From Cinnamomum chago (Eukaryota > Streptophyta > Magnoliopsida > Laurales > Lauraceae): DNA of 64,000 bases. The notes below the pieces were generated by a model. It saw nothing but the letters and a program-made list of their open reading frames with translations, was not told the DNA's origin and searched no databases. Of this stretch, positions 25,720-38,100 are shown one piece after another. Both the position numbers and the translations under genes were made by a program. Location of the stretch: the NCBI GenBank assembly GCA_038049695.1, contig CP142453.1, forward strand, positions 22,608,001 through 22,672,000, read 5' to 3'. Each line of letters begins with the position of its first letter. Within the stretch, counting starts at the first letter, position 1.

Positions 25720-26110
25720 CTTCAACTCTTTTCTCGAGGCTTATTCAAACCCTTTCCCGCAACATTGAAACTTGATTTGGCATGGCACATTGAAGTATTT
25801 CGAGGCTAGTTCAACTCCTTTCTAGCGACATCAAGACTTGATTTGGCATGGTACTTTGAAGTATTTCGAAGCTAGCTCAACTTCTTTCTTACAAGTTTGC
25901 TACATCGAGACTTGATTTCGCAACATTTACACTTTAATTGGCACATTGAAGTTTTTGGGGCTAGTTCAATCCCTTTCTTGCGACATCGAGAGTTGATTTG
26001 GCGCATTGAAGTATTTATAGACTAGTTTTTTTTTCGAGGCTTTAAATACTTCAATGCGCCAAATCAACTCTCGATGTCGCAAGAAAGGGATTGAACTAGC
26101 CTAGAAATAG
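25720..26110. repeat. Tandem repeats of about 65-90 bp ending in a long hairpin
   Basis: About four diverged units run from 25735 to about 26020, each with GGCTAGTTCAA, CGACATCGAG and TTGATTTGGC words and each ending in GAAGTA or a close form. The last unit (25957-26025) is followed by its near-perfect inverted copy (about 26036-26103) with a short loop rich in T. It is non-coding and may be the terminus of a larger transposon. Confidence 0.8.
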
Positions 26111-26402
26111 TGGTTTTTTTTTAGGTAAAAAAGACCCACTATTTATGTCATTTTTCAAATTAAATATAATAAAGGGACATTTATTTCAAAAAATCTCATT
26201 AAATAGGGTAATTACAACTAAAGACTCTAAATTTTTTATAATGATGGTCAAGGACTCCAGCCCTAAATTTTTATAATGGGCAGGCTCGGACCTGAATTTT
26301 ACAGCCGGTGTTGGGCTTAGGCCAGTGTTTCTAAAGTCGGGCCGTGCTGGGCTTGGATATGCCTTACCCGGGCCATGAACACCCCTACTCGTAAAAGCCG
26401 CT

Positions 26403-27866
26403 TCACACATTATATATATTAAAGCAATAGGGGAGGTGCGCTGTGGTGGGTGCCACGTCAGCATTGAAAGAATTCTCCTTTTAAATAAATATACATAAAA
26501 AATTAAGAGTGATTTAAGGAGCCATGTCATCAAATTCCATTATTTTTTCTCTAAAAGTATCTATACATATCTTCTATCTCCTAAAGTCTCTCAATCAATA
26601 TCCCCTAAAAATTAAAGTTAATATTTCAAAAATAACACAAAAGACCCTTCTAAGGGGGCCCACTACGTAGATCTTATGATCCAAAAATAACAATCTTTTT
26701 TTCACTTATGTGTTACCACATAGAAGTTTTAGATAATTTAATAAATCTAACCCATGCACCATCTTAGTGGGACCACCTCATAGAATTTATCAACCCAACT
26801 CGAATGTTAAATGGACTTGAGCCTTTGTTGAACTGAGGCCTTCAAAGAGTTGTCATATATTTTCAATACTTTTTTATCATGTGGTTTGAGCTGGGATAAT
26901 CTTATGTGCACTTGGACCAAAACCTTAGTCTGACCCTCGCCTTAAAGGGGCAGTCTCAACCCACCCATATTTTTTGAGTACACAGGCTCGAACTTAGTAT
27001 CTAAGACCTAATATACACCTGAACTCAAGCCGTTCAATCCATATTGATAGTAGAATTGGGCCAGTCTGGAAACTGACTCATTGAAATTCCTACAACAGGC
27101 CATTAATTTAATGGACTTCTAAATTATAAAACTTATTGGACATGCTTGTAATGAGGTTCGTTTTGATGCTTCAACATTCATGTAAAATCTAGAGCTTCAA
27201 CATTGATGAAAGCAATTAAATTGCCCTCTCTATCGTTATCCTGCACCAGGTATAGATCCATGCGAGCGACCTTTTTTCCTTGGATCTTTTTTTATATATT
27301 AAATAAATATAGGACATTGATGTAGAATAAAAGGATTCTCTCTCTCTCTCTCTCTCTCTTAAGTGTTTGGTTGGATGTGGATTTAATTTGCGTTTTCAAG
27401 CAGGTGTGTTCTAATGGTAAGTATGCTTAAAACGAGTGGGTAGTGTTTTGGGGCATTGGTGTGGGACTCATCTTAGCCACACTTACACTCCACACGATAT
27501 ACCTAACAGACTGAGCCCCAGCCGGGTATTGATAGGAAAATGGATGCATTTGTTTTTTCTTTTCTCATTTTTTTCCTTCTTTGAATGGTAACATTTTTTC
27601 CTTTTTTCCCTTTTTTAGTAGGGACTTTCAACTCATGCATTTTTTCAATTTACAAAGATTTTATAGGTGCGATATTATTATTTTTCACGATAATTTCTTC
27701 CTTTTACCATAAAATTTTAAGATCTTTTTCCACTTTATTTTCTTCTAAATTTTTTTAAAAATAATAATAGTGGATTCTTTTTTATGATTTTAATTATTAT
27801 AATAATTTATTATATCTTTGTTTCAGCCCGGGCTCAGCACGGACGGGCGTCTGTTGCTGTTGCTAG
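26403..27866 (+). mobile_element. Probable non-autonomous Helitron
   Basis: The 5' side has ATATATATTAAAGCAATAGG followed by GCCACGTCAGC, wording common at Helitron starts. The 3' side ends CTAG (27863-27866) followed by T, with a GCCCG...CGGGC hairpin about 12-20 bp upstream. No Rep/helicase is encoded. The exact 5' TC is uncertain. The body is AT-rich, with a CT microsatellite near 27330-27360. Confidence 0.5.
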
Positions 27867-29113
27867 TATTTCTTTACATTGGAACGCCTGGGGTTTAGAA
27901 ATGTCAATTTCTGACCCAAACAGCTGATTCAATGGCAGTGTCGACCCCCTCTTTAATTTGAAGCTGTTGGGTTGACAATTGTTACTAGTTACATAAATGG
28001 GTTGGATTCAAGTTTGAACTCATTTTCTCTATTCGACCCACCAAACCCATCCATCTAATCCAAACTTTGTATTCCAATCCAATTAATAAATGAGCTAGGT
28101 ACACTTGGAGCGTATCTATCATGTTATCCTTTGTTCTCAGCCCAAAAGGAAATCCACACGACCTATTGCCACTCCTTTATACCTGGGTTTGGGAATCACT
28201 TGCATGGCCCATGCACAGAAAATCTACCAGATGGAAGCAATCTACATCCATAGAAATGGGCTGCCTGTTGTTGGGGGAAGCATTGCAAGTTGGTAAGGCC
28301 AACCAAACATGGCCCAGGTCCGGCCCACTTTGCGTTTCGATTCGATTTGAGCTGTTTGGGGGCCATGCACCCAATAATAATGAGGACCATGGTCATGATC
28401 AGTGTTTGCCTAAGGACCTGGTTAGTTGGCCTGGCCATAGCCACCAAGCCTTGCCAATTAGTAAAGAGCTAGGTTCAGGCCTGAAATGCCCAGCTCACGC
28501 GATGAGATGAATCCCAGCCGAAACATTTGTGCCAACAACCAAATTGGTTGGCTTTGGACATGCATCGACTTGGTGCAACTCTCCCATTTGTGCCCTAAAT
28601 TGGGCTGGGAGTCTGCTGATTAGCCCAACTCTCCCATCATGTCAAGACAGTTTTCAGAACTGAATATCATCCACTACAAATTCAGAGAACATAGCAAACT
28701 GCACTTACAAACCCATAATGTTATATTCTGTATATTTAATATTTCTCATGCCAGGATGGTGGCAAAACTTTTACAAAACCAAACCATTCCTTTATGATGA
28801 TTGCATTTTACTTTCCATTATTCCTAAATCAGCATCATCAGCACTAAAATACATATTTCACACTCTACATTACAGTAAAAGGCACAAGGGTTATTCCTGG
28901 ATAATTCAACCATTCTTGAAATTTCAGGGGTATTGTAGTCCGTTTGACTCAAAAAAAATTTATGAAGGTTTCTGATTGCCAGCAGTCTTCCATATCATGC
29001 AAGGATCTTTCTGCATGCAAAGGACCTGCCTTCGAGCCTTCTTGAACCCATAGCTCCACATTGATGTCTTCTATGAAAATAGGAGCAAAGCGAAATTCAT
29101 AGGGATGGGGAGT
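27867..29113. other. Intergenic 3' flank of the BRCT gene
   Basis: Overlapping open frames around 28105-28510 on both strands reflect GGCC-rich composition and have no recognised domain. The 3' untranslated region of the BRCT gene probably occupies the right part of this stretch, but I cannot place its end. Confidence 0.4.
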
Positions 29114-32100
29114 TCATGCCCTGATCAGCAGTTCATATACATTGCTGTAATTGTCCCCGCTAACTCGCTTCAGCATCTCAAAGCTTCTCCGACTACCAAT
29201 GAAATCAATCCGCTTGAACTGCACAAAACCACGTTCTACTGATTCTTTACTGGCATAAATGGACCGGAGCCGGTCGGCATGCCTGGAGTCGGTGTGAATG
29301 GCAGTATCAATTTCATCTGTTGACATGTTATCCTGCACAGAAGAAAATCTGAGTATGCATGCATGTTCATGTAAACTGAGACTCAACAGAGAATAAAGAA
29401 TTCCCAAGTCCCAAATTGAAACCACCAAGTCAACCAAAATAACTGTTTCTTGTACAACTTGAGGTCCAACAAAAATTCAGAGATTAACAAATGAAGTGGA
29501 ATCAGCTGAGTATCAAATTGATAGGGTTTTAAAGTTTAAACACTGATTCTTTTTATGAAGACTGTTTCTACAGAAATGCATGCGCATGTTTGTACATGGA
29601 AATGCAGAATACCATGCAATGCACATGATATGTCCCTTTTCAAATGGCTGCACATGTCTGCATACATGGGGATGTGATCCTATGGATGCATTTACTTCTA
29701 CTGGAATGTTGTCAACTGTCCATCACAAAGAACATCTTTAGACAAATTTTTTTTATGTGATATAGGTGTGCTTAAACTACTTTCTGTGGAGATATAAGTG
29801 TTTACTGTAGGGCAAAAGGAAAGAAAGAACTAAATTAAGTTGGCAGGTTTTTCCCTTTTAGCCTTTTCCATCCGAATTCCAGCACAGATCACATCCTTTT
29901 TGGGTATGAACTGAAATGAAACCATGACAGATATTCAAGGTGGAAATCTTTACCACTTTATCCTTAGTATCTAAAAGTAGCAGTACAGCAGATGATTTAC
30001 AAATGCACAAGTACTATTACATGGATAGGTGATCATTCAATAGAAAAGTTTTTTTGCAAAAAAAATCGGCCAGAGGAAAGAAAAAATCTTCATTTCCTAC
30101 TTCTTACCTGGTAAAATGCATAGATAAGATCCAACAGTTGTAAACATGTAAAGCCATTATCACTGAAAAAGGTTCTTGAAGAAGGCCCCACTTCGCCAAA
30201 CCGGTCGACCGGGAACAATATAGTAATGAAGTGGTTTTTGAAGATCACCTCCATTTTCTCACTGCTATCAACAACCCAAGTCAGTTGCAGAATCTAAGCA
30301 TGCATGCATATGAATACATACATATATTTTGAAAAGGAACAACAAAATGTATAAGAATCAAAAGGTCCTACTGCATCAGAAATTAACAATATCCTAATGC
30401 TCTATTTTGTACATTTGGAGCCAATGGTTTGACCATCCAGAGTGTTCATCTGAAGGCCCCTCATTAGAAGTCACTGTCATTGGTGCCTTAATCCATCTAT
30501 TTCAGGGTTGGCCCTGAGTTCTATTCCTGCGCTCATACCTGTCCAGGGTGTAAAATTCTCTAATCCTCTTCATTCTTGTACTACTACACCTAATACTTGG
30601 CTATAAGATTTTCAAATCTCATAGTTTTTATAAAAGCATCCCCTATCAAGCATATCCTGATGCAATGGAGCTCTATAATTCCACGTTGGTATTTGCAAAG
30701 AATCTGAATGGAAGATCATAGAATTAGACTACCTCTCTCGAAGAGGACGCGAGAAGTTGTCAAAAGATGCTTCCAAGTCTCTTACATCCACTCGTGCATC
30801 GAAAAATTCAGAAGTATGTTGTCCATTACTACCATCAATCTCAGAAGACTCTGTATAAATACAAGCAGCTGAAGTTGGCTCGGATATTGACCAGCAGATG
30901 GAATCCAATAATCTGCTTGGCGTTATTGGACGGATTGGCGTTTGACATGACTGCCTCCAAGAGGTAGAAATAAGAACAATAATACATACAGTTTCAATCA
31001 ATAATAAATAAATTTTGCACAAAAAAAAAGAAGAAGTAAATTTTGCATCATAATTACAGATTCTCTTAAATGAATAGCATGTCATGTAGAATTAGCAAGA
31101 TGGCGAAACTATCACATAGTACTTTCTAGATGCTTTTTCAAAGGAAATAAAAAGAACAGAAGGTACTTGATTGCTGGGTGCTAACAAAAATTTGATGGCC
31201 ATACCAATGATCGACTCACCTGATTTGTGAGGGCTACATTTGACCCTTTTTCTTTTTTGGGGATAAGAAAATGATTTCTAGAACGAGAACTTTGATAAAA
31301 CGGTGTAGGTTCCAATTGCGGAGCTCCATAAATAGCCATTAAAACACTTGGACTAATTTCATAGGGGAAGGGGATGGAGAATCAACTTCCTATGAAATTT
31401 TGGGCCTATTCTTTTAGTGGAATTTCTGACAGAATTTGGTGTGATGGTTTTTTTTTTTATATGATGTGATGGCTTGTCCCCTGGCATTTGCAAATGCCAT
31501 GTTTCTTCACAAGAATTCCAAAATTCCAGCCATCTAAAGGTCTCAAATGACCTTTCGAATCCTTGGAATCCCAACCCCTTAGCTTTTTGGTGGAATTTCT
31601 GGATGCTCAAGTACAAAGGAAGATTCAGGAACTCCATTATGTAGGAGAATTCAGCAATTCACCAGACAGGAATTCCTTGAATTCAAGTAAAGAAAAAGGC
31701 CCAAACTGACCGCTTGTGCTCTAACCAACCAAGAAAATGTTTCCCTTGCCAAGATCGTCGACACCATTTGCATTAGAAGGAAAACAATTATTTTTGTAAG
31801 GAAAAAAGCCAAGTGAGACATAAGGAGATAATGCACAGTAGATGTAGATGTATTTTCTTTGGTGTATAATACATTTAAAAATCAAAATTTTTTTCCTGAC
31901 GTTCTTCTCTTTAAAGTGAAGGTACTGACAGTTTCACAGAGGAATATCCATTCATATAAAATAACTGCATAAATGAAAGTCTTTGAGTTTCCACCTCAAG
32001 GACATCATTGCAACACAATAATTTAAATAATTAACAATAGAGGAATAATCACACACAAACAGTTGTACCATAAAGCTAAGGAAACTCAGATGCGTACTTT

Positions 32101-35100
32101 GTATACTAAAAGCATGTGTGTGAGATCATTCTTCTTGATTATAGGGGAAAAAAGGAAGACATAACCAAAAAAGAATGGTGTCTACTACTGTGTCTACTAT
32201 CCACCGACGATATTTTTAAAGGGATACACAATGTCCATAGAATTGGTAAATTTTAATAGCCAGGATCCTATTTAAGAAGAGTTTTGCAATGTTCCACAGT
32301 AGGAAGTTCGGTGATTTAGTACTAATAATTTGAAAAAATAGGTTTGGGTTGTGACAAAAGTTATACGATGATTGTCAACCTGCCAACACAACCCCCCTTC
32401 TTTATCTGGGCTTGGGACTGGCTTGCGATCGGTGAATACCAACAAAATTAAAGGAAAATTTTTACATCACAACTAATAGACCAGCTATAACCTATGGAGT
32501 AGAATGTTGTCCAATCAAGAAGAACACATGCACAAAATGAGTGTAGCAGGGATGAGAATGTTGAAATGGATATGAGGTAAAAACTAAGACAAATAAAATC
32601 ATAAATGAGCATTTAGGGGTAGCATCAATAGACGATAAATTAAGAGAGACTTGTTTGAGTTGGTTTCCACATATCCAATGCAGGCCAGCAATGACACCAT
32701 TGAGAAAAAGTTTCTCTCTACGGGTTGATGGTCCACCAAGGAAAAGGGTGTAGGCCAAAGAGGAGATGGATGGAAGTAGTAAGAAAATAAATCAAAATGG
32801 AGAAACAAAATTCATTTACCCGACTGCAACATAGTTGGGACAAGCCTTTATGATGGTGGTGGTGGTGGTGGTGATGATAAAAATGAACTTACGGAACATG
32901 AGTCCTTGATTTGGGTTAGTTTCAGGATATGTTTATTATTTGCTGAGATGACTTAGTTTTCTTCTCAATTTGTGTCCCTCCAATGATGGCAAACTCCAAC
33001 ACATGTACAAGCAGCAAAGAAAAGGCACAAATAATAAGACCAACAGCAAAATGTATGAATATTTTAAAGATAAATTTTCTTTGGAAATGAGGGAATGACT
33101 GACCTTTATTAGCAGTAGATGCCATACCAGTCACTATTTAAATAAATAGCTCCGCCAAGTTCAAATCCAAAAATTGAAAAAATAAATAAATTTGAAGACA
33201 TGTTTCTAGAAGTAAAATACTGAAGAAAGCAATATATCTAGCATACTATAATATGTGCAATGCAACTTTTTGATATGGCAACACAGAATTCTCATACAAA
33301 AAATTAACAGAAACAAATTTGTGAAGATGACGACATGGAACCTGGAGAAATCTATCATATATAAAATAAAGCAACAAGCCCAGATGATCCATTAAAAAAA
33401 GGGAAGGAAAGAAAAGCCACTCAAGAAACAATCAATAATAGATCCATGTCACTAACCTGCATACGGCGGCCACGACGGGCTCTAACTCCCATTTTGGCCA
33501 AATCTGCAATGCGCAGCTTCTCTTCAAGGCATCCCTTAGTTTTTCGGTGTGGTAAGGACTGCTTAGAATTAGGAGCATCATGAGGACCATTTTGTCTATA
33601 TGCATTCTGAAACAAGTGACGTAATGAGATCATAAAACCAAAGTTGGACTTGCAGATTTGTATTTTCTGTGAAATATCTAAAATGGAAGGTCCTTTGCCA
33701 AAACAAAAGGGAAGGTCAGTGGTCCACAAGACCAAGAATCCAACTTGTGGTCAATTGGGCAAATGCAATGGTGTTCAGAACTTCAGATCCACTCAAACAG
33801 GCAGAGTCTAGAACCCTTAATCACCAACAGGCCAACCACAGATTAAATACATTAAAGGGCCTACCTCCTTCATGGTTCTAACTTCTGCGCATTTAGCACA
33901 ACCAGTAGATCACAAGTCAATGCCTCAGTGATCTTGCACACCACTAATGTAAGATTCTTATCTGAAAACATTGAATTAAAACTATGTCAGTGTTCTGCAC
34001 TTCCCACTAACCACCAATGCCATTGTAAATGTGGAAGTGGTTAGTTTATAGTTTCAACTCAAGGGGTCGTTTGCCTATTATGCACGGGATATGAACATGA
34101 GTTTTATATATGTAAAGAGCTCATATATAACTATTTCATATGCAAGCGTTACATAAGTGAAACACATTACCATGTATGTCAAAATCACCATTTTTAAATG
34201 AGTAAATGAGTACATCCAACTATTTTAGATGTGCTTAGATGTGTTTGTGTTTCTCACCTATTTCTCAAAATTGTCGTTAGTATAATTTTTTTTTGGGCCG
34301 GGGGGGGGGGGGGGGGGGGGTGTGTTTCACAAAAGTGCATTAAATCAGATCTATAGGTTGGGGATTTTTGAACATTTCTCACAAACTTCTCAATATCTAT
34401 GAAGATTTAAGGTATGATATTAAACACCTTAGGGTTTATTAGACCTATAAAGAAGATGAACAGCTTGGGTTACCAATTTGGGGCCCAAAAAATTGGATAA
34501 GAGAAAAAAGAGGTGGTTGAAGGGGTTTGAGATTCCCCCAAGAGGGCAGAAGCCTTATTGCATGTGTACCGGCGCCTTCTCCTCATTTACATGTCACCAT
34601 TTACCACATCCTTTAAGTAAGAAAATGAGAGGTTGAAAATGGCCTCACTTACACACCATTTGCACACTTCATTTATGCAAGGGCAAACAAATGTAATCAT
34701 GCGTAATTCATAAATTTTACGCAAATGCATCATTTACATATGTAAATGAATGCAACAAATGCCCTCTAAAGATATCTAAAACGTCAATGCAGCTTCAAGA
34801 GATATAATGGTAAATAAATTAAAGGGAAAAAACCAATATTCTAAAAACTGAACTGGACATAATGTTTTAAAAACCAGACTGGACTGTCTGGTCAGAATGG
34901 GTTTAACCAGAACTGTTGACTGCCAAAACCAAACTGTTCACCCAGTAAGAAATGATTAGAACTTGAATCACTTACAAACAAGTAGAAACCAGCAGTCGAA
35001 ATGGTATGAACTGGTGGCCTTGGCCACTTTTAACTGGTTTCAATAACTTCATTGTAGTTTTTGTTTTATTTTCCAACAATTGCACCATGGTGATTGGTCA

Positions 35101-38100
35101 GACCAAATCAACCTGCTTAGACTGACCAGTCAAGCTAGCACTCTAGTTCTGAAAACATCAAGGGAAAAAAACAATTAAAGCTTTATCAACTACAATTAGT
35201 CAGTAATAGGGCTAACATTGCTTGCAATTAGTTAGTAATAGGCCTGACATTGCTTGCAAGATCATCCTATGCTTCTCAACAGTCAACATGCATTCCACAG
35301 TCCAGGGTTCTTTTATACACTCATCTAATGCCACAATCTCTTAATCGGTCATGACATACACATAATAGATGCAAAAATGTTTTCACAGTAGCCAATCTTT
35401 ACTATGATCAGTCTCAAGGAGCTGTTCTCGCACCACGAAACAGAGGGACCAAGTGTTTGCCTTATCATTACTAAAGTCCTAGCAAGCCTATAGATTATAG
35501 AAACATGATAATTTTGACATCGGTTTAAAATGATATGTCCTTTTAGTTCTTTTGTTTTTCTTTTTAATGAAATCCTATTGCCAAAAAAAATGATAAATTA
35601 AGGACCAGAAGATACCTGTTCTGATACATCATTATGAACATTTTCAAGTATCACGCCAACCTGCCTAGCTAGGTCAGCAGACATGTGGACAAGCCTTTGG
35701 AAATACTTCTCCTTTGCTGTTTTTAGGATCCACAAGGGCTGAAATAATTCAAATAATAAAAAAAATCATGCTAGCTCAACTGAATGAAATATTAAAAACG
35801 CACACAGAGTAGGGCAATTTATCCAACAGCTTAAAAATCTAGTACCTAGTATCAGTGCATGGTTAAGTTACTTGGTTTTCTGAAATCTAAGAGCTACTTT
35901 GATGATAATAATAGTAATTACAAAAAAAGTAATTGAAAAAGCAAATAACTGGGCGAGAAGTTGTCTGAGAAATATTGAGTTAAAAAAATATGATCAACTA
36001 GATAACTTCTCTGCTCGTATTTTATCATTCCTGTAATTCTAATATAATGAATTACATGATGCTCAATGCAGCTCGTTTGACCTATTTTCAAAATCATAGC
36101 TGACTTGACAAGAACGTAGAACAGTTAGAAGGTGCCCATTGTTACGACTGCAAGGTTGCAGGTTCAAATATATATGAGTAACGCTACAAAACTCACCGGG
36201 CATTTTTCACACAAAAAAAAAAAAAAGCCAATCTTTTAGCTAATGAAAGTGTGACACGTGTTATCAATGGTACACTTATCCATTCTCTCTCCTAAATATT
36301 CTCCTAAAATTGTGAATATTTTATAGATTCTCTTAAATCATTGGCTAATAGATAGGAGCAGAAACTCCCCTTTTGAGATTGGGGAGTTTTTGAGAATTTC
36401 CATATATATATATATATATATAAAAACTCAATTCAATTCCTGATTCAAATAAAAAAAAAAAACTAGGTTAAACTCGGTACTTTCTTGGTGTATTGACAGT
36501 TGATTTTGAGTTCTAAAGCCTTTGTTTTAATAGAAAAATATACAGTAATGCCATTGATACTCACAGTAACAAGATTGTTAGTGTGGCCAATGTATCTGAT
36601 GATAGAACGCCCTTCACAGACTACATGAGTAGCACCACATCCAATAAACCAGTGATCTACAAAGGCTGCGCCTTCTCTAGTTGCAGCTTCAACAACCTGC
36701 CACAATGACGACACAAAGCTTCTGAAAAATGTTGTGGACAACTCAAAAAAACTATCCATGACACATGACAACATAAAGCTTCAGAGAACTATTGAAAACA
36801 CCTAATATATTGCCCTAAAGAGGTTCTAAAAGTGGAAACATATTACCAAAACCAGTCTGGAAGGATACATGATTACACCTTAAAACAGTTGGTGTGCTGT
36901 CATGGAGCTCATATCTTAAGATACAGTTAGATCCATTCAAGTTTTTTATTTTTTATTTCTTATTTTTTTAATCTCTACCGTAAGTTCTAAATGTCTACTC
37001 TTTTAGTTATGGGACATGGCTCACTTTTCCTCATTTTTTAGGTACTGTTTTGGTACTCTGAATTCTGAAACCAATTTTAAGTAACTGTGATCAACCATTA
37101 TCAAGTTGGAGGAGGGGAGGGGTTGTGTGTTTGTGCGCACAAGTAAATAAAGTTTAATCCTTATAAATCCTGGTTTAACAGGCAAATCCACCTTCTCATT
37201 GGTCCCTCCTTTTAACTTAATGGAGTCTGCCATCAAGACCTACACATGGCACTAAATTCATTTAGGGCATCTTAGTCACATTCTCGCAGTTGAAGACGCG
37301 TGCGTGATGGCAGGGCCTGAGGCTTCCTGGACTCTTATGAGCATCATGATTGTTAAGTGGAGGGATCCACTTGTAATCAGATGGACGGATGGATCTTGAT
37401 TGATCAATGGAGATCTTGAAAGGTCCGAAAGATCATGTGTCAATTATGGATAGGGTCCTGTTTAGTAAACCATTAGAGTTCAGGTATCCTTAACAAGATC
37501 TGACCCCGACATATTCAATCATAGGGTAGGTCTGATCTTAAATTTTGGCCCATTCGTTAAACGGGCCAGGCTCAGGCTGTCCCTGACAGCCAGACCAGAC
37601 CAGAACTCACCCACTGCCAATAACACAAATAAGATATGGTCATAAAAAAAAGTGCAAAAACACTTAAATTTTCATGATGTACAATTATTGCTTAGTGACC
37701 CATTGAATACCTTCTTCTGCAGTTCAGATGAAATATTTGAATCGATATATATGCATTCACTGGCAAAAATGGAACTCCCATTCCTAGATTCTTTTCCAGA
37801 AACATCTAGTAGTGATTGTCGAGTTTTGTTCTCCGGTTTGTTATCTCCATGCAAAATAGTAGGAAGACAGGTATTTTGAGCGCTTGAGAACTCAACAAGC
37901 CGATGCAACTCTCCCGTTGGTAAACCATTTTCTCCAACACTTTTCACACTGTAAAGTGATTCACTCAACCTAACTGTGCCAAACAAGCATCAATGAGTTC
38001 CAAGTACTGGTAAAGAAAAGGATACAAAGCATTCCAAGCTCTTACTCAGGCTGCAGCATTGAAAAAAGATTAGCCAACAAGGTCTACCTTAAGATTTTAT

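Noticed and set aside
28105-28510. Several overlapping frames on both strands
   Set aside because: Frames open on both strands from GGCC-rich composition; no domains, no splice-linked partners.
36120-36190. Possible SINE with GGTTCAAAT
   Set aside because: Only one box-like word; no ends visible.
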